The position numbers and the translations under genes were made by a program. DNA of 64,000 bases from Candidatus Binatia bacterium (GTDB lineage: Bacteria > Desulfobacterota > Binatia > HRBIN30): the NCBI GenBank assembly GCA_937925685.1, contig CALAMI010000036.1, forward strand, positions 1-64,000, written 5' to 3'. The notes beneath the pieces are model-generated. The model was not told the DNA's origin. It was given only the letters and a program-made list of their open reading frames with translations, and did no database searches. Of the stretch, positions 8,829 through 19,080 are shown piece by piece; position 1 is the stretch's first letter; every line of letters begins with the position of its first letter.

Positions 8829-10124
8829 TTACGCCAGGTCCTCGAGGAGGATTTTCGCCACTCGCCGCCCAAGTTCTACGGCATAGTTGGTTCCCCGATC
8901 CCACGGATACACTTGGCTCATCGACGCAAAATACAGCCCACGAATTGGGGTCCGGACATCAGGGATGTTGCGAGAATGGTCCACCGGCGGGATAGGCTGA
9001 GCGTAACTCGTTTTAAACAGCCATGACTTTCGCACCCAGCTCGGCTTGAAAGAAGAATTGAAACGCGGAAAAGCACTCGTGAACCGCTCGAGGAGCTGTT
9101 CCTGGGAGAGGTGGAAGTACTCATGGTTGGGGTCCAAGTAGTCGCCGCAATACACCAGGTGATCGCCGCCGAAGTGCTCGGCAGGTACGAAGTTCGTGTG
9201 TTCGACCAGAGCCAAAAAGGGGAAACCTGCCGACTTGGGCAAGTTGTGCCAGTAGTAACGGGTTAACGGGCGGTCTAACGCAACAATCAGGACCACAGCT
9301 CCCAGTGAACGAAGTGCCCTCAGCTTTTCGCTGTACTCCGCTGGCAAAGCTGGGATCATGCGACTTGCCAACGTCGGGGAAGAGGTGCAAATGGCCGCGT
9401 CAAACTGCTGCTGCTCCTGCAAGGTTTCGACCGTCATGCCTCCGCCTTCTCTGGGGGAGATGCCAGTAACGGTCGTATTCATTCGGAACTGCACTCCCTT
9501 GCTGGCCAGTAAAGTACCGAGGCGATCGAAGAACGCCTGGAATCCACCGACAAATGTTCCTAGCCTAGTCGTTCGCGATTTGATCCGGGCCCAGAACCAA
9601 GCCATGTTGACGGTTTCAGCGTGCTCAACCCCGAACTTCCCCACGAGCATGGGCTCCCAGATTGTCTGATAAATACGGTTGCCTGCCCATCGGCGTAACC
9701 ATTGGGATGCGGGCACTCGCTCGAGCGATTGCCACCAAGGCGTGAGCCGAAGGTAAAGTCCGACGAGTCCAAAGCGAACCACGTCGTGGGGAGGAAAGCG
9801 ACGAAAGAAAAATCGGGCAGCGGTGTAAATCGAGTCCGCCGGGTAAAAATCGCCTTCGTGATACAACACGGTATAGGGACGGGGAAACACTACTTCACTT
9901 TCCCACCCAAGTTCGCGGATGAAAGCTAGGATGGCGCGGTCAGATCGAAACCAGTGGTGATAAAACTTTTCCACAGACCATTCCCAATGTGGCTCTCGAA
10001 AACCACCTGCCAGCCCGCCAAGACCGGCGGATCCCTCGAAGACAGTCACGTGATGCCCTTCGCGAGCAAGATCGTATGCCGCGGCAAGGCCGGCTGGCCC
10101 CGCTCCAATAATGGCGATGTCCAT
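8829..10124 (-). CDS. FAD-dependent oxidoreductase of the amine-oxidase/protoporphyrinogen-oxidase fold
   Basis: A 431-residue flavoprotein. The dinucleotide-binding motif DIAIIGAGPAGLAAAYDLA starts at residue 2, followed by VTVFEGSAGLGGLAGGF, the FAD-binding signature of the amine oxidase family. The C-terminal FAD segment GLYFASMSQVYPWDRGTNYAVELGR is present. The ATG at 10124 gives the canonical start; the longer open frame upstream is rejected because it runs into the divergent tilS. Members of this group act on carotenoids, sugar nucleotides or porphyrinogens, and the sequence alone does not tell which. Confidence 0.8.
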   Translation of the reverse strand: MDIAIIGAGPAGLAAAYDLAREGHHVTVFEGSAGLGGLAGGFREPHWEWSVEKFYHHWFRSDRAILAFIRELGWESEVVFPRPYTVLYHEGDFYPADSIYTAARFFFRRFPPHDVVRFGLVGLYLRLTPWWQSLERVPASQWLRRWAGNRIYQTIWEPMLVGKFGVEHAETVNMAWFWARIKSRTTRLGTFVGGFQAFFDRLGTLLASKGVQFRMNTTVTGISPREGGGMTVETLQEQQQFDAAICTSSPTLASRMIPALPAEYSEKLRALRSLGAVVLIVALDRPLTRYYWHNLPKSAGFPFLALVEHTNFVPAEHFGGDHLVYCGDYLDPNHEYFHLSQEQLLERFTSAFPRFNSSFKPSWVRKSWLFKTSYAQPIPPVDHSRNIPDVRTPIRGLYFASMSQVYPWDRGTNYAVELGRRVAKILLEDLA

Positions 10125-10222
10125 GAAGACCCGATAGCAGGCCATTCTCAACCTTGCTTGCCGGATGGAATCATCGGGTACTTCTTGCGGTAGCCTACGC
10201 TGCTGCAACAGTAAGATCACCG

Positions 10223-11641
10223 ATGGTCGCAAAACGTAACTGGTTTCTCCGCAAGGTGTGGAGGACCATCCATACCCACAATATGCTCAGCCGAGGAGAG
10301 CGCGTGGTCGTGGCCGTCTCGGGTGGGGGCGACTCGGTTGCGATGGTCGTTGCCTTGAGTAAGCTGGCACCGTCCCTGGGTATTGAACTTGTTGTTGCCC
10401 ACCTGAACCACCAACTTCGGGCTTCCGCGCGGGAGGACCAAGCTTTTGTGTACGAGCTAGGCCGCAAGCTTAGCCTTGCGGTTGACACTCAAGAGCTCCC
10501 CCCTGAATTGTTGGCTGGGAGTAACGTGGAAGCGCGAGCACGAGCGTTTCGCTACGCTTACTTGCACGAGGTGGCGCGACGTTTTCACTGCGCCAAAGTG
10601 GCCACCGGCCATACCCGCGATGACCAAGCAGAAACGATCCTCTTGCGCCTCCTTCGAGGAGCCACTTTGAGGGGGTTGAGGGGGATTCTTCCCGTACGAG
10701 GCGATGGCGTGATCCGTCCTCTGATCGATTGCAGCCGCTGGGAAGCACGGCAGTTTCTGCTCGAGCTCGGCGTGCCGTGGCGTGAAGACGAGAGCAATCG
10801 TGACACCCGTTTCCTTCGCAATCACTTGCGCGCCGTACTGATGCCGGAAATCACCGCGGTGCAACCCCGTTTCGCGTCTGTAGCAGCCCGCTTGGCGACG
10901 GCAGCGCGCGAAGGCGTGGAAGCCTGGGAAACGCTGGTTAGAGAAAGATTGCAAGCCATCCAGACACCTCGAGGGGCGCTCGAGCTGACAGGCCTTCGCC
11001 AGCTGCAGCCCTACTGGCGCAAAGAACTGCTGCGCCTGTGGCTTCGCGAGCAAACCGGCGTGGTCCCAGCGGCGGACTTGCTGAGGAAGCTGAGCGCAGC
11101 GGTGGAGGCGCGTCCCCAGCCGTTCGTTCCACTCCTTGGCCGCAAGATACGCGGTTACGTGTGTACTCGCGAGGGTAGATTAGTTTACGTCCCTCAAGAC
11201 CATGCCACCGGGATGCTTCTTTCACGGCAGTGGTCGGCGGTAACACTCGAGCCAGGCCGATCGTATTCGCTGCCGGTTGGATGGGTGTTGGAAGTCGAGA
11301 CCTGCCTAGATCCTCTTGAAAAGCTCAGCAAAATCCAGCGCGGTGAAATGACGGCCTTGGTAGATGCGGACGCCTTAAAAGGGCCCCTGGTCGTCCGGCC
11401 GGCACGTTATGGCGACTCGCTGGCCCCCTTGGGGATGAGGGGCAAACGGAAACTGCAAGATGTCTACGGCGAGCGCCGGGTTGCGCGCGAGCAGCGTTGG
11501 GGTCGGCCGGTGGTCGAGGACGGGAGCGCAATCGTCTGGGTCCCAGGGGTGGTTCGCGCAGAGCACGCGCGGATCTCGCCGAACACGCGAAAGGCCTGGT
11601 TCCTTCGGGCAACCCAGCTTCCGGTCAAACCCACTCCTTAA
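10223..11641 (+). CDS. tilS: tRNA(Ile)-lysidine synthase TilS
   Basis: Converts C34 of tRNA-Ile(CAU) to lysidine with ATP so that it reads AUA. The PP-loop ATP motif VAVSGGGDS lies near residue 31. ATGHTRDDQAETILLRLLRG near 130 and the substrate-binding segment RPLIDCSRWEARQFL near 165 are typical. The 472-residue length includes the C-terminal TilS domains, ending PNTRKAWFLRATQ. The ATG at 10223 is preferred over the upstream start at 10154 because the protein then begins a few residues before the PP-loop fold. ftsH follows after 79 bp, a common pairing. Confidence 0.94.
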   Translation: MVAKRNWFLRKVWRTIHTHNMLSRGERVVVAVSGGGDSVAMVVALSKLAPSLGIELVVAHLNHQLRASAREDQAFVYELGRKLSLAVDTQELPPELLAGSNVEARARAFRYAYLHEVARRFHCAKVATGHTRDDQAETILLRLLRGATLRGLRGILPVRGDGVIRPLIDCSRWEARQFLLELGVPWREDESNRDTRFLRNHLRAVLMPEITAVQPRFASVAARLATAAREGVEAWETLVRERLQAIQTPRGALELTGLRQLQPYWRKELLRLWLREQTGVVPAADLLRKLSAAVEARPQPFVPLLGRKIRGYVCTREGRLVYVPQDHATGMLLSRQWSAVTLEPGRSYSLPVGWVLEVETCLDPLEKLSKIQRGEMTALVDADALKGPLVVRPARYGDSLAPLGMRGKRKLQDVYGERRVAREQRWGRPVVEDGSAIVWVPGVVRAEHARISPNTRKAWFLRATQLPVKPTP

Positions 11642-11720
11642 CCAAGCTCCGAAATAGCGTTGCCGCTGGAAAATGCATGTGTTACCGTGCGATTGCCGCT
11701 GTTGGGTGGCGAAGTCGTAT

Positions 11721-13568
11721 ATGACGAATCAGTTCTCACGCAATGTAGCCCTGTGGCTGGTCATGGGCTTACTGTTTTTGCTGCTGTTCAACGTATTTAG
11801 CCGGCAGCAGACTAAAGAGCCCGAAGTGATCTTTAGTGACTTCGTTCAAGCCCTGGAAAAAGGCGAGGTTGCCCAGGTGACCATGCAGGGGCAGAATATT
11901 CGCGGCCGTTACGTGTCCGGCGAGCGGTTTAAAACGTTCGCACCGCAAGACCCTGACCTGGTCAAGCTATTGCGAGAAAAAGGGGTGAAGATCGAGGCCC
12001 GACCCGAGGAAGGCGAACCATGGTACGTTGTCTTGTTCGTTCAGTGGTTCCCCATGCTCCTGCTCATCGGCGTGTGGATTTTCTTCATGCGGCAAATGCA
12101 GATCGGTGGGGGCAAAGCCATGGCTTTTGGCAAGAGCCGGGCCAAGATGCTGAGCGAAAATAGCCAGCGGGTCACTTTCAGTGACGTGGCTGGCGTCGAT
12201 GAAGCCAAAGAAGAGCTTGAAGAAATTATCGCTTTCCTCAAAGACCCGAAGAAGTTCACCAAGCTCGGGGGCCGAATCCCCAAGGGCGTGCTGCTAGTCG
12301 GGCCTCCAGGTACGGGGAAGACGCTGCTTGCTCGCGCCATTGCTGGTGAGGCGGGTGTTCCGTTTTTCTCCATCAGCGGTTCGGACTTTGTCGAAATGTT
12401 CGTGGGTGTCGGAGCCTCGCGGGTGCGCGACCTGTTCGTTCAAGGGAAAAAGAATGCCCCATGCATTATTTTCATCGACGAAATTGATGCGGTCGGGCGA
12501 CATCGAGGTGCAGGCTTGGGTGGAGGGCACGACGAGCGCGAGCAAACACTCAACCAGTTGCTGGTGGAGATGGATGGCTTTGAAACGAACGAGGGCGTCA
12601 TCCTGATTGCGGCAACCAACCGTCCTGACGTGCTGGATCCGGCTTTGCTTCGTCCCGGACGTTTCGATCGGCGGGTTGTGGTGCCCCGGCCCGACGTCAA
12701 AGGGCGCGAGGGGATCCTGCGGGTGCACACTCGTCGGGTACCGATTGCCGATGACGTCGATCTTGCATTGCTGGCGCGAGGGACACCAGGCTTTGCCGGT
12801 GCCGATCTTGAGAATCTAGTGAATGAAGCGGCCTTGTTGGCTGCTCGCCAGAACAAAGACAAGGTGAGCATGGCTGACTTCGAGTTAGCGAAGGACAAGG
12901 TCCTCATGGGCGTGGAACGCAAGAGCATGATTATGAGCCCGGAAGAAAAGCGCAGCACCGCGTACCACGAAGCTGGTCATGCCTTGGTGGCTAAACTGCT
13001 TCCCGGGGCCGATCCGGTGCACAAGGTGTCGATTATTCCGCGTGGGATGGCTTTGGGGATCACCCAGCAGGTCCCTGCAGATGATCGTCACTCTTACTCC
13101 CGAGAGCAAATTCTAGCTCAAGTGACCGTTCTCTTTGGCGGTCGGGCCGCGGAAGAATTGGTGCTCGGTCAAATTACCACTGGAGCAGCGAATGATATCG
13201 AGCGTGCAACGGAATGGGCGCGCAAAATGGTGTGCCAGTGGGGTATGAGCGAGAAACTGGGCCCAATGACCTTCGGGAAGAAAGAAGAGCAGATTTTTCT
13301 GGGCAGGGACTTTACTCAGCTGCAGGATTACTCGGAGCACACCGCCGTGGAGATCGACAACGAGGTCCGGCGTTTGATCAACGAATGTTACCAGAGGGCC
13401 AAGGACTTGCTCGCCGAAAATCTCTCCACGCTGCACCGGCTCGCGGAAACGCTGTTGGAAAAAGAGGTCCTCGACGGTGGCGAGATTGACGCGATTGTCC
13501 GCAGTCAGCAGGAAGCGCAAGGCAAGGCCGAAGAGGCGCGGCGTGCAAGCGCTGGGGGCACAGTGTAA
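11721..13568 (+). CDS. ftsH: ATP-dependent zinc metalloprotease FtsH
   Basis: Membrane-anchored AAA+ protease that extracts and degrades membrane and regulatory proteins. It has 615 residues. Two membrane segments (about 8-26 and 103-122) flank a small periplasmic domain. The AAA domain has Walker A GPPGTGKT near 194, Walker B IIFIDEID near 249 and the second region of homology [20 protein letters not shown]. The zinc motif HEAGH is near 416. The ATG at 11721 gives the normal short N-terminus; the frame upstream of it is rejected. cdaA begins 177 bp downstream. Confidence 0.97.
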   Translation: MTNQFSRNVALWLVMGLLFLLLFNVFSRQQTKEPEVIFSDFVQALEKGEVAQVTMQGQNIRGRYVSGERFKTFAPQDPDLVKLLREKGVKIEARPEEGEPWYVVLFVQWFPMLLLIGVWIFFMRQMQIGGGKAMAFGKSRAKMLSENSQRVTFSDVAGVDEAKEELEEIIAFLKDPKKFTKLGGRIPKGVLLVGPPGTGKTLLARAIAGEAGVPFFSISGSDFVEMFVGVGASRVRDLFVQGKKNAPCIIFIDEIDAVGRHRGAGLGGGHDEREQTLNQLLVEMDGFETNEGVILIAATNRPDVLDPALLRPGRFDRRVVVPRPDVKGREGILRVHTRRVPIADDVDLALLARGTPGFAGADLENLVNEAALLAARQNKDKVSMADFELAKDKVLMGVERKSMIMSPEEKRSTAYHEAGHALVAKLLPGADPVHKVSIIPRGMALGITQQVPADDRHSYSREQILAQVTVLFGGRAAEELVLGQITTGAANDIERATEWARKMVCQWGMSEKLGPMTFGKKEEQIFLGRDFTQLQDYSEHTAVEIDNEVRRLINECYQRAKDLLAENLSTLHRLAETLLEKEVLDGGEIDAIVRSQQEAQGKAEEARRASAGGTV

Positions 13569-13745
13569 GCAGGGATCGTCTCCAAGCGGGGAGGACACGC
13601 CCTCGAGTCGTTTCACTAGCGACCACGCTGGTCCTGACGGTAGAATAGTGCGGATTGAGATCCGCCAGTGCTCGACAATCGTCTCCCCGAGCACCGGTCG
13701 AAGTCGATGGGATCTTGATGTCGGAGCTAGGGGGAGGAAGCTCTG

Positions 13746-14495
13746 ATGCTCGATTTCTTCGCGGCTCTTCGCATTCAAGACGCCATCGACATCCTGTTGA
13801 TTGCTTACGTGATCTACCGCATCATCGACCTGATCCGCGGGACGCGTGCCGTTCAAATGCTCATCGGTCTCGGGGTCGTGTTCGTTGCTTTCTTGTCCTC
13901 GCAGTATTTCGAGCTTTACACCTTGAACTGGATCCTGGACAACTTTCTAAGTTCGATTTTGCTGGTCATCGTCGTCATCTTTCAGGACGACATCCGCAGG
14001 GCACTGACACAGGTCGGTACGCGGCCGTTTTTCGGGACGACGAAGTGGATCGAGCCCGGGGAGCTGGAAGAGATCGTGCGAGCGGCGGTGGCCCTAGCCA
14101 GTAAACGGATTGGTGCCTTGATTGTGCTCCAACGGGAAGTGGGACTAAACCAGTACATTGAAGTAGGAACCAGACTCGATGCACGCGTCAGTAAGGAGTT
14201 AATCCAAAGTATTTTCTTGCCGAATTCGCCCATACATGACGGGGCGGTGATTATTCATCACGGCCGCATTGTCGCCGCGGGGTGCTTTCTGCCGTTGACC
14301 TCGAATCCGCACGTCAGCCGCACTTTGGGTACGAGACACCGGGCAGCAATCGGCCTGACGGAAGAAACGGACGCGATTGTCGTCGTCATCTCCGAAGAGG
14401 AAGGTGCAATTTCATTGGTGCGCGAGGGCAGGATCACGCGTGATGTGGATGCGGGAACTTTGCGGACCACGTTGCAGAAATTGCTAGGCGCGTGA
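13746..14495 (+). CDS. cdaA: Diadenylate cyclase CdaA
   Basis: Makes the second messenger c-di-AMP from two ATP. The 249-residue protein has three N-terminal membrane segments (about 12-30, 38-52 and 60-78) and a DAC domain. The DAC domain carries the catalytic DGA motif in PIHDGAVIIHHGRI near residue 164 and the RHR motif in LGTRHRAAIG near 196. GGGGGAGGAAG precedes the ATG. cdaR follows after 13 bp and then glmM, reproducing the cdaA-cdaR-glmM operon best known from Firmicutes. Confidence 0.94.
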   Translation: MLDFFAALRIQDAIDILLIAYVIYRIIDLIRGTRAVQMLIGLGVVFVAFLSSQYFELYTLNWILDNFLSSILLVIVVIFQDDIRRALTQVGTRPFFGTTKWIEPGELEEIVRAAVALASKRIGALIVLQREVGLNQYIEVGTRLDARVSKELIQSIFLPNSPIHDGAVIIHHGRIVAAGCFLPLTSNPHVSRTLGTRHRAAIGLTEETDAIVVVISEEEGAISLVREGRITRDVDAGTLRTTLQKLLGA

Positions 14496-14508
14496 GATAA
14501 GAGCGCGC

Positions 14509-15504
14509 ATGGCTGATGCCTGGGAGCTCCTGCGCCGCGCCGCCACGAAGGTTTGGGACCCCCACCGCTGGTGGCGGGCGCTGACACATAACTTGTTGTT
14601 GAAGCTACTGTCCCTAGCAATCGCCTTTGGGCTGTGGAGCTTCGTGAACTTTGGGGAGCGAGACACCGTCGAGTCGGTAAAGGTGGCGCTGGAACTGCGA
14701 AATCTGCCGCCCCAATTGATGATCACCAGCCCGCGGCCGGACTTCGTGGAGGTCCAGCTGATTGGACCTCGCACATTGCTGGGCAGAATCGATCGGAACC
14801 GGCTGGCGTTCCCGATCGATCTCAACGGCGTACGGCCAGGACCTGCCGTCTTCCGGCTGAGTGCAGAATCGCTGGTGTTGCCTCGCGGCGTGCGAGTACA
14901 GCGGATCGCACCGGCACAAGTAACCCTGGAGCTGGAGCGCGTGGCCCACAAGATCGTACCAGTACGGCTGAAACTCCAGGGCCGGCTTCGAGCAGAATTT
15001 CAGATGGCAGAAACGAAAATCGCCCCGGAGATGGTCGAAGTGTTTGGCCCCGCATCGACGATCGAAGATGTCCGGGTCGCGTATACCCAGCCCATTGACG
15101 TGAGTAACATTGAAGCGGGCATCTTCGAGCGGGAAGTGTCGTTGGAGCCAGCCGGGGATTATGTCTCTTTCAGTGCTACCCGGGTGATCGTGCAGTTGCG
15201 CGTCGAAGAAGTGATTACCACCAAGGTGCTACGTGTCCCAGTGGAGGTTCGAAACGCCCGGAATGTCGCCACGGCAAGGCCGGAGACCGTGCGGGTGTTG
15301 TTGCGCGGTCCTAAACGGTTGCTACAGGAGCCGAGCCTGGAGGAACGTTTGGCTTACGTCGACGCTTCCGGCAAGGCTCCGGGAACGCACCGCTTACCCG
15401 CCTTATACGACCCGCCAGAAGGGGTGGAGGTGGTTTCAATCGATCCGGCCGAGCTGTCGGTGCGTATAGTGGGCTCCTCGGGACACCCGGCCACTCGCCG
15501 TTAA
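14509..15504 (+). CDS. cdaR: YbbR-domain protein, CdaA regulator (CdaR-like)
   Basis: A 331-residue protein with one N-terminal membrane anchor (about 25-46, NLLLKLLSLAIAFGLWSFV). Three YbbR-type beta repeats follow outside the membrane, each with a V..R....G pattern (for example KIVPVRLKLQGRLRAEF). In Firmicutes the YbbR protein binds CdaA and tunes cyclase activity. The same function is inferred here from the 13-bp spacing to cdaA. No catalytic motif is present. Confidence 0.88.
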   Translation: MADAWELLRRAATKVWDPHRWWRALTHNLLLKLLSLAIAFGLWSFVNFGERDTVESVKVALELRNLPPQLMITSPRPDFVEVQLIGPRTLLGRIDRNRLAFPIDLNGVRPGPAVFRLSAESLVLPRGVRVQRIAPAQVTLELERVAHKIVPVRLKLQGRLRAEFQMAETKIAPEMVEVFGPASTIEDVRVAYTQPIDVSNIEAGIFEREVSLEPAGDYVSFSATRVIVQLRVEEVITTKVLRVPVEVRNARNVATARPETVRVLLRGPKRLLQEPSLEERLAYVDASGKAPGTHRLPALYDPPEGVEVVSIDPAELSVRIVGSSGHPATRR

Positions 15505-15627
15505 ACGGCCCACAGGTTAGCCCCTCGCGGGATGAAGTGTGGGCACTGGCGGTCCTGATGACACTCGAGGTTGCTATCGCCTGGGATCTCGTTGCTGAAT
15601 AGGCGAGAACGTATAAAGAGGCGGCCC

Positions 15628-17001
15628 ATGAGCGGACTTTTTGGTACCGACGGGATTCGGGGAATCGCTAACGAGCCCCCCTTGGACCCCACCACAGTTG
15701 TGAGGATCGGGCAGTGTCTGATCTGGTACCAACAGAGGCGTGGGCTTGCCCCCCGACTGTTGCTCGCCCGTGACACACGACTTTCCGGGCCGATGCTCGA
15801 GGCCGCTTTGGTTGCGGGGATCTGCGCCGCGGGAGGCGAGCCGCTGTTGGCAGGAATCTTACCTACCCCGGCCTTAGCGAGACTGGCATTGCAACAGTGT
15901 CATTGCGAAGGTGTGATGATTTCCGCCTCCCACAACCCCTGGTGGTACAATGGCATCAAGATTGTCGGTGCTGACGGCTTTAAGTGGTCACAGCAGGACG
16001 AGGATGACTTTGAGGTTTTGCTCCGGAGCATCAAAGAGAGTGGGCCGGAAGCTTCTGCTACGGGCGCACAGCCTGGACACGTTGGCATACCTCAGCCACT
16101 TCCGCATGCGGCCGAGTGGTACGTGACGTCGCTACTGCAAGCTTTGAACGGCGGAGGAAGCCTTGCCGGTGTACGGATGGTGGTGGACTGCGCCCACGGT
16201 GCGGCGGTCACGGTCGCTGCAGAGTTCTTTCAACGTTGCGGAGCCGCAGTCACAATACTCGCTGCTGCACCCAATGGACGCAACATCAATGAAAACTCTG
16301 GGTCATTGTTCCCCGAAGGATTACGGGAGGCCGTGATTGCCCACGGAAGCGACGTCGGAGTTGCCTTCGATGGGGATGCAGATCGAGTGGTGTTGGTGGA
16401 CGAGACGGGCACTCTGCTGGATGGTGACCAGATTTTGTGGATTCTTGCACGTCATTTGAAGGAGCAGGGAGTGCTCAAGCGGCCAGTGGTCGTAGGTACC
16501 GTGATGACGAACCTTGGGTTGGAACGGTCTTTGGCGAGCTGCGGAATTCAGCTTGTACGAGCATCAGTCGGTGACCGGTATGTGGTCGAGAAAATGCGTC
16601 AGCTACAGGCGCAGCTCGGAGGTGAACCCTCCGGACACATCGTTTGGCTAGATCATACCACGACTGCGGACGGTCTGCTCACCGCCTTAGCAGTATTACA
16701 AGTTGCGGTCGTTCGACAGTGCCCGCTGAGTCGGTTGCGCACTGGTCTCGAACTGTTTCCTCAAATTCAAATGAACGTGGAAGTGGCCAATCCCCATGAT
16801 GTCCTCGCAGATGGCGAGGTGCAGCGTCTTGTGCAGGCCGCGCAGCAAGATCTCAAGGGTGCGGGTCGCGTAGTTGCACGCGCCTCGGGAACGGAGCCAT
16901 TGGTCCGCATCCTTCTTGAAGGTGAGGATGTTTCCACGCTCCGTCTTTGGTCGGATCGAATCGCCTCGCAAGTGCGGTCGGTGGGGTCGAAGGTAAAGTA
17001 A
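15628..17001 (+). CDS. glmM: Phosphoglucosamine mutase GlmM
   Basis: Interconverts glucosamine 6- and 1-phosphate on the way to UDP-GlcNAc. The 457-residue protein opens with LFGTDGIRGIAN. The phosphoserine loop ISASHNPWWYNGIKI lies near residue 97, the metal loop DGDADRV near 248 and the phosphate-binding RASGTEPLVRI near 417. The ATG at 15628 fits the family start and follows AAGAGG. In Firmicutes CdaA-CdaR can bind and inhibit GlmM, so the operon links c-di-AMP to wall precursor supply; here that is inference. Confidence 0.97.
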   Translation: MSGLFGTDGIRGIANEPPLDPTTVVRIGQCLIWYQQRRGLAPRLLLARDTRLSGPMLEAALVAGICAAGGEPLLAGILPTPALARLALQQCHCEGVMISASHNPWWYNGIKIVGADGFKWSQQDEDDFEVLLRSIKESGPEASATGAQPGHVGIPQPLPHAAEWYVTSLLQALNGGGSLAGVRMVVDCAHGAAVTVAAEFFQRCGAAVTILAAAPNGRNINENSGSLFPEGLREAVIAHGSDVGVAFDGDADRVVLVDETGTLLDGDQILWILARHLKEQGVLKRPVVVGTVMTNLGLERSLASCGIQLVRASVGDRYVVEKMRQLQAQLGGEPSGHIVWLDHTTTADGLLTALAVLQVAVVRQCPLSRLRTGLELFPQIQMNVEVANPHDVLADGEVQRLVQAAQQDLKGAGRVVARASGTEPLVRILLEGEDVSTLRLWSDRIASQVRSVGSKVK

Positions 17002-17011
17002 GGGGAGAGAC

Positions 17012-18580
17012 ATGGCGGTGCCATTGGTTACTGCCGAGCAAATGCGGTCGCTGGACGATCGTACGATCCACGACTTTGGCGTGCCCAGTTTTACCCTGAT
17101 GCAGCGGGCTGCCGCAGGTGCTGCAGAGGTGCTGCGGCGTTGTTTCGCCCCGCAGCAACGTCGTCGCATTTTGGTCGTGGCCGGCAAGGGAAACAATGGG
17201 GGCGACGGCATGGTGTGCGCCCAAGTGTTGGCCCGTAAGGGAGCCTCGGTGACAGTAGCGCTGGTCGCCCAGGCTCGAGATTTGAAAGGAGATGCTGCAC
17301 GGGCGCTCATGCAGCTGCGGGGGAAGAAAATCTCCCTCGTCCCCGGGGTGGAGCCGTCTCGGTTATCGGCCTTGCTTTCCCAAGCCACTTTAATCGTCGA
17401 TGCCCTCTTGGGAACCGGTTTGAATGCTCCAGTGCGGGGGCCGCTAGCGGACGTCATTGAGGGGCTGAATAGTAGCGGGAAGCCGATCTTTTCCCTGGAT
17501 ATTCCGTCAGGATTGAACTCTGATTCCGGCGTGCCCCAAGGTGTTGCCGTGTGCGCCACGGCTACCGTTACCTTTGGCGTCACCAAGATTGGCCAGGTTG
17601 TCTACCCGGGACGTGCTTTTGTTGGACGGCTCGAGGTTGTCGACATTGGAATCCCTGAGGGCGCCGTCGACGCGGTGTTCCCGAAATCCTGGTTACTCGA
17701 GCCCGCAGATGTCGCACGGCGATTGCCTCAGCGCGCTCCGACGGCCCACAAGGGCACGTGCGGTCACGTGCTTGTCATCGGCGGAAGTCTAGGGCGTACC
17801 GGGGCGGCGAAAATGGCTGCAGAAGCGGCGCTGAGGGCAGGGGCCGGATTGGTAACGTTGGCCGGTCCCGCCTCCCTCCATGCAACGTTAGCCTCCCATT
17901 GTCCCGAGGTGATGACCTTTCCCTTGCCGGACTTCGGGGGCCAGCTGTGTTTTGACGAGGAGGCTTTGCGACACGCTTTGGAAGGGAAAGATGTCGTGGT
18001 GGTGGGCCCAGGGATGGGCACTTCACACGACTGCACACGTATCCTGCAATTCCTCTTGGAACGTTCGGACCTCCCGGTGATATGTGACGCCGACGCGTTG
18101 ACGCTGCTCGCACGGCTCCCCGCTGCCGGGAAAAGGGCCAACCTTGTCATGACACCACATCCCGGCGAGTTCGCCCGTCTCACGGGGAAGTCGGTAGCAG
18201 ACATTCAGGGGAATCGGCCGCTGCTGGCACGGGAGTTTGCCGTGGAGCGAGGCTGCGTCCTGGTGCTCAAAGGAGCCACGACCTTGATTGCGGACGACGA
18301 CGGTACGCTGTGGGTCAATCCTACCGGGAATCCCGGAATGGCCTCCGGCGGCATGGGCGACGTCCTGGCTGGCCTTATCGGCGGCTTTGTCGCGCAGGGA
18401 CTTCTACCCAACAGCGCCTCCCTCGTAGCCGTCTATCTCCATGGACTTGCGGCGGACGCGTTGTCCCAGAACTACGGAGCCGTCGGGTTCCTTGCAACGG
18501 AGGTGGCCAGGGAGGTCCCACGCCAGCGGGATGCATTGCGTCACTATGGCGAATCGCTACTTAAGCCACCATCTGGATGA
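17012..18580 (+). CDS. nnr: Bifunctional NAD(P)HX epimerase / ADP-dependent NAD(P)HX dehydratase
   Basis: Repairs hydrated NADH and NADPH. The 522-residue protein joins an N-terminal YjeF epimerase domain (about 1-215) and a C-terminal ribokinase-like dehydratase domain (about 225-515). The epimerase domain has GKGNNGGDGMV near 58 and DIPSGLNSD near 165. The dehydratase domain has PHPGEFARL near 385 and the GNPGMASGGMGDVLAG motif near 438. It starts 10 bp after glmM and overlaps tsaE by 4 nt, the usual nnr-tsaE pairing. Confidence 0.95.
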   Translation: MAVPLVTAEQMRSLDDRTIHDFGVPSFTLMQRAAAGAAEVLRRCFAPQQRRRILVVAGKGNNGGDGMVCAQVLARKGASVTVALVAQARDLKGDAARALMQLRGKKISLVPGVEPSRLSALLSQATLIVDALLGTGLNAPVRGPLADVIEGLNSSGKPIFSLDIPSGLNSDSGVPQGVAVCATATVTFGVTKIGQVVYPGRAFVGRLEVVDIGIPEGAVDAVFPKSWLLEPADVARRLPQRAPTAHKGTCGHVLVIGGSLGRTGAAKMAAEAALRAGAGLVTLAGPASLHATLASHCPEVMTFPLPDFGGQLCFDEEALRHALEGKDVVVVGPGMGTSHDCTRILQFLLERSDLPVICDADALTLLARLPAAGKRANLVMTPHPGEFARLTGKSVADIQGNRPLLAREFAVERGCVLVLKGATTLIADDDGTLWVNPTGNPGMASGGMGDVLAGLIGGFVAQGLLPNSASLVAVYLHGLAADALSQNYGAVGFLATEVAREVPRQRDALRHYGESLLKPPSG

Positions 18581-19080
18581 TGGTCGGTGACTCGACTCGA
18601 GAACACACTTCGGTAACCTTGCCGTTAGCGGGCGAAAGCGTCACGCGCGCTGTGGGCGCGGCGTTGGGCCAGGTCGTGACGCGAGGAGATCGGATCGGCC
18701 TCTGCGGACCCTTAGGAGTGGGGAAAACTGCGTTTGTACGCGGGCTGGCTGAAGGTCTCGGTTTGCGAGCCGAGAAAGTTCGTAGCCCTACATTTACACT
18801 CGTGAACGAGTACCTGGGTGGTCGGCTTCCCTTATACCACATCGATGTTTATCGGCTCGAGGCCACGGCGCTCGATTTGCTGGCCTTGCGGGAATTCCTT
18901 TACGGCGATGGCGTAGCGGCGGTGGAATGGTGGGATCGTATTTGCGGCGAGTCCTGTCATCTGCGTGTAGCGTTGCAGTTCGGTGTCGGTACTCAGCGAA
19001 ACATCACACTGACCGCGTTTGATCCGAGATACCGACACTGGGTCGAATCTCTAAAGGAGCAAAAACCAACGTGGCTTTGA
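18577..19080 (+). CDS. tsaE: tRNA t6A biosynthesis ATPase TsaE
   Basis: ATPase that supports TsaB/TsaD in forming threonylcarbamoyl-adenosine at position 37 of ANN-reading tRNAs. The Walker [15 protein letters not shown] lies near residue 44. [12 protein letters not shown] and [10 protein letters not shown] are family signatures, and VAAVEWWDR holds the Walker-B-like acidic residue. It has 167 residues. The start overlaps the upstream stop (ATGATGG; a second ATG is at 18580) and the 3' end overlaps lysC by 10 nt. Confidence 0.93.
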   Translation: MMVGDSTREHTSVTLPLAGESVTRAVGAALGQVVTRGDRIGLCGPLGVGKTAFVRGLAEGLGLRAEKVRSPTFTLVNEYLGGRLPLYHIDVYRLEATALDLLALREFLYGDGVAAVEWWDRICGESCHLRVALQFGVGTQRNITLTAFDPRYRHWVESLKEQKPTWL

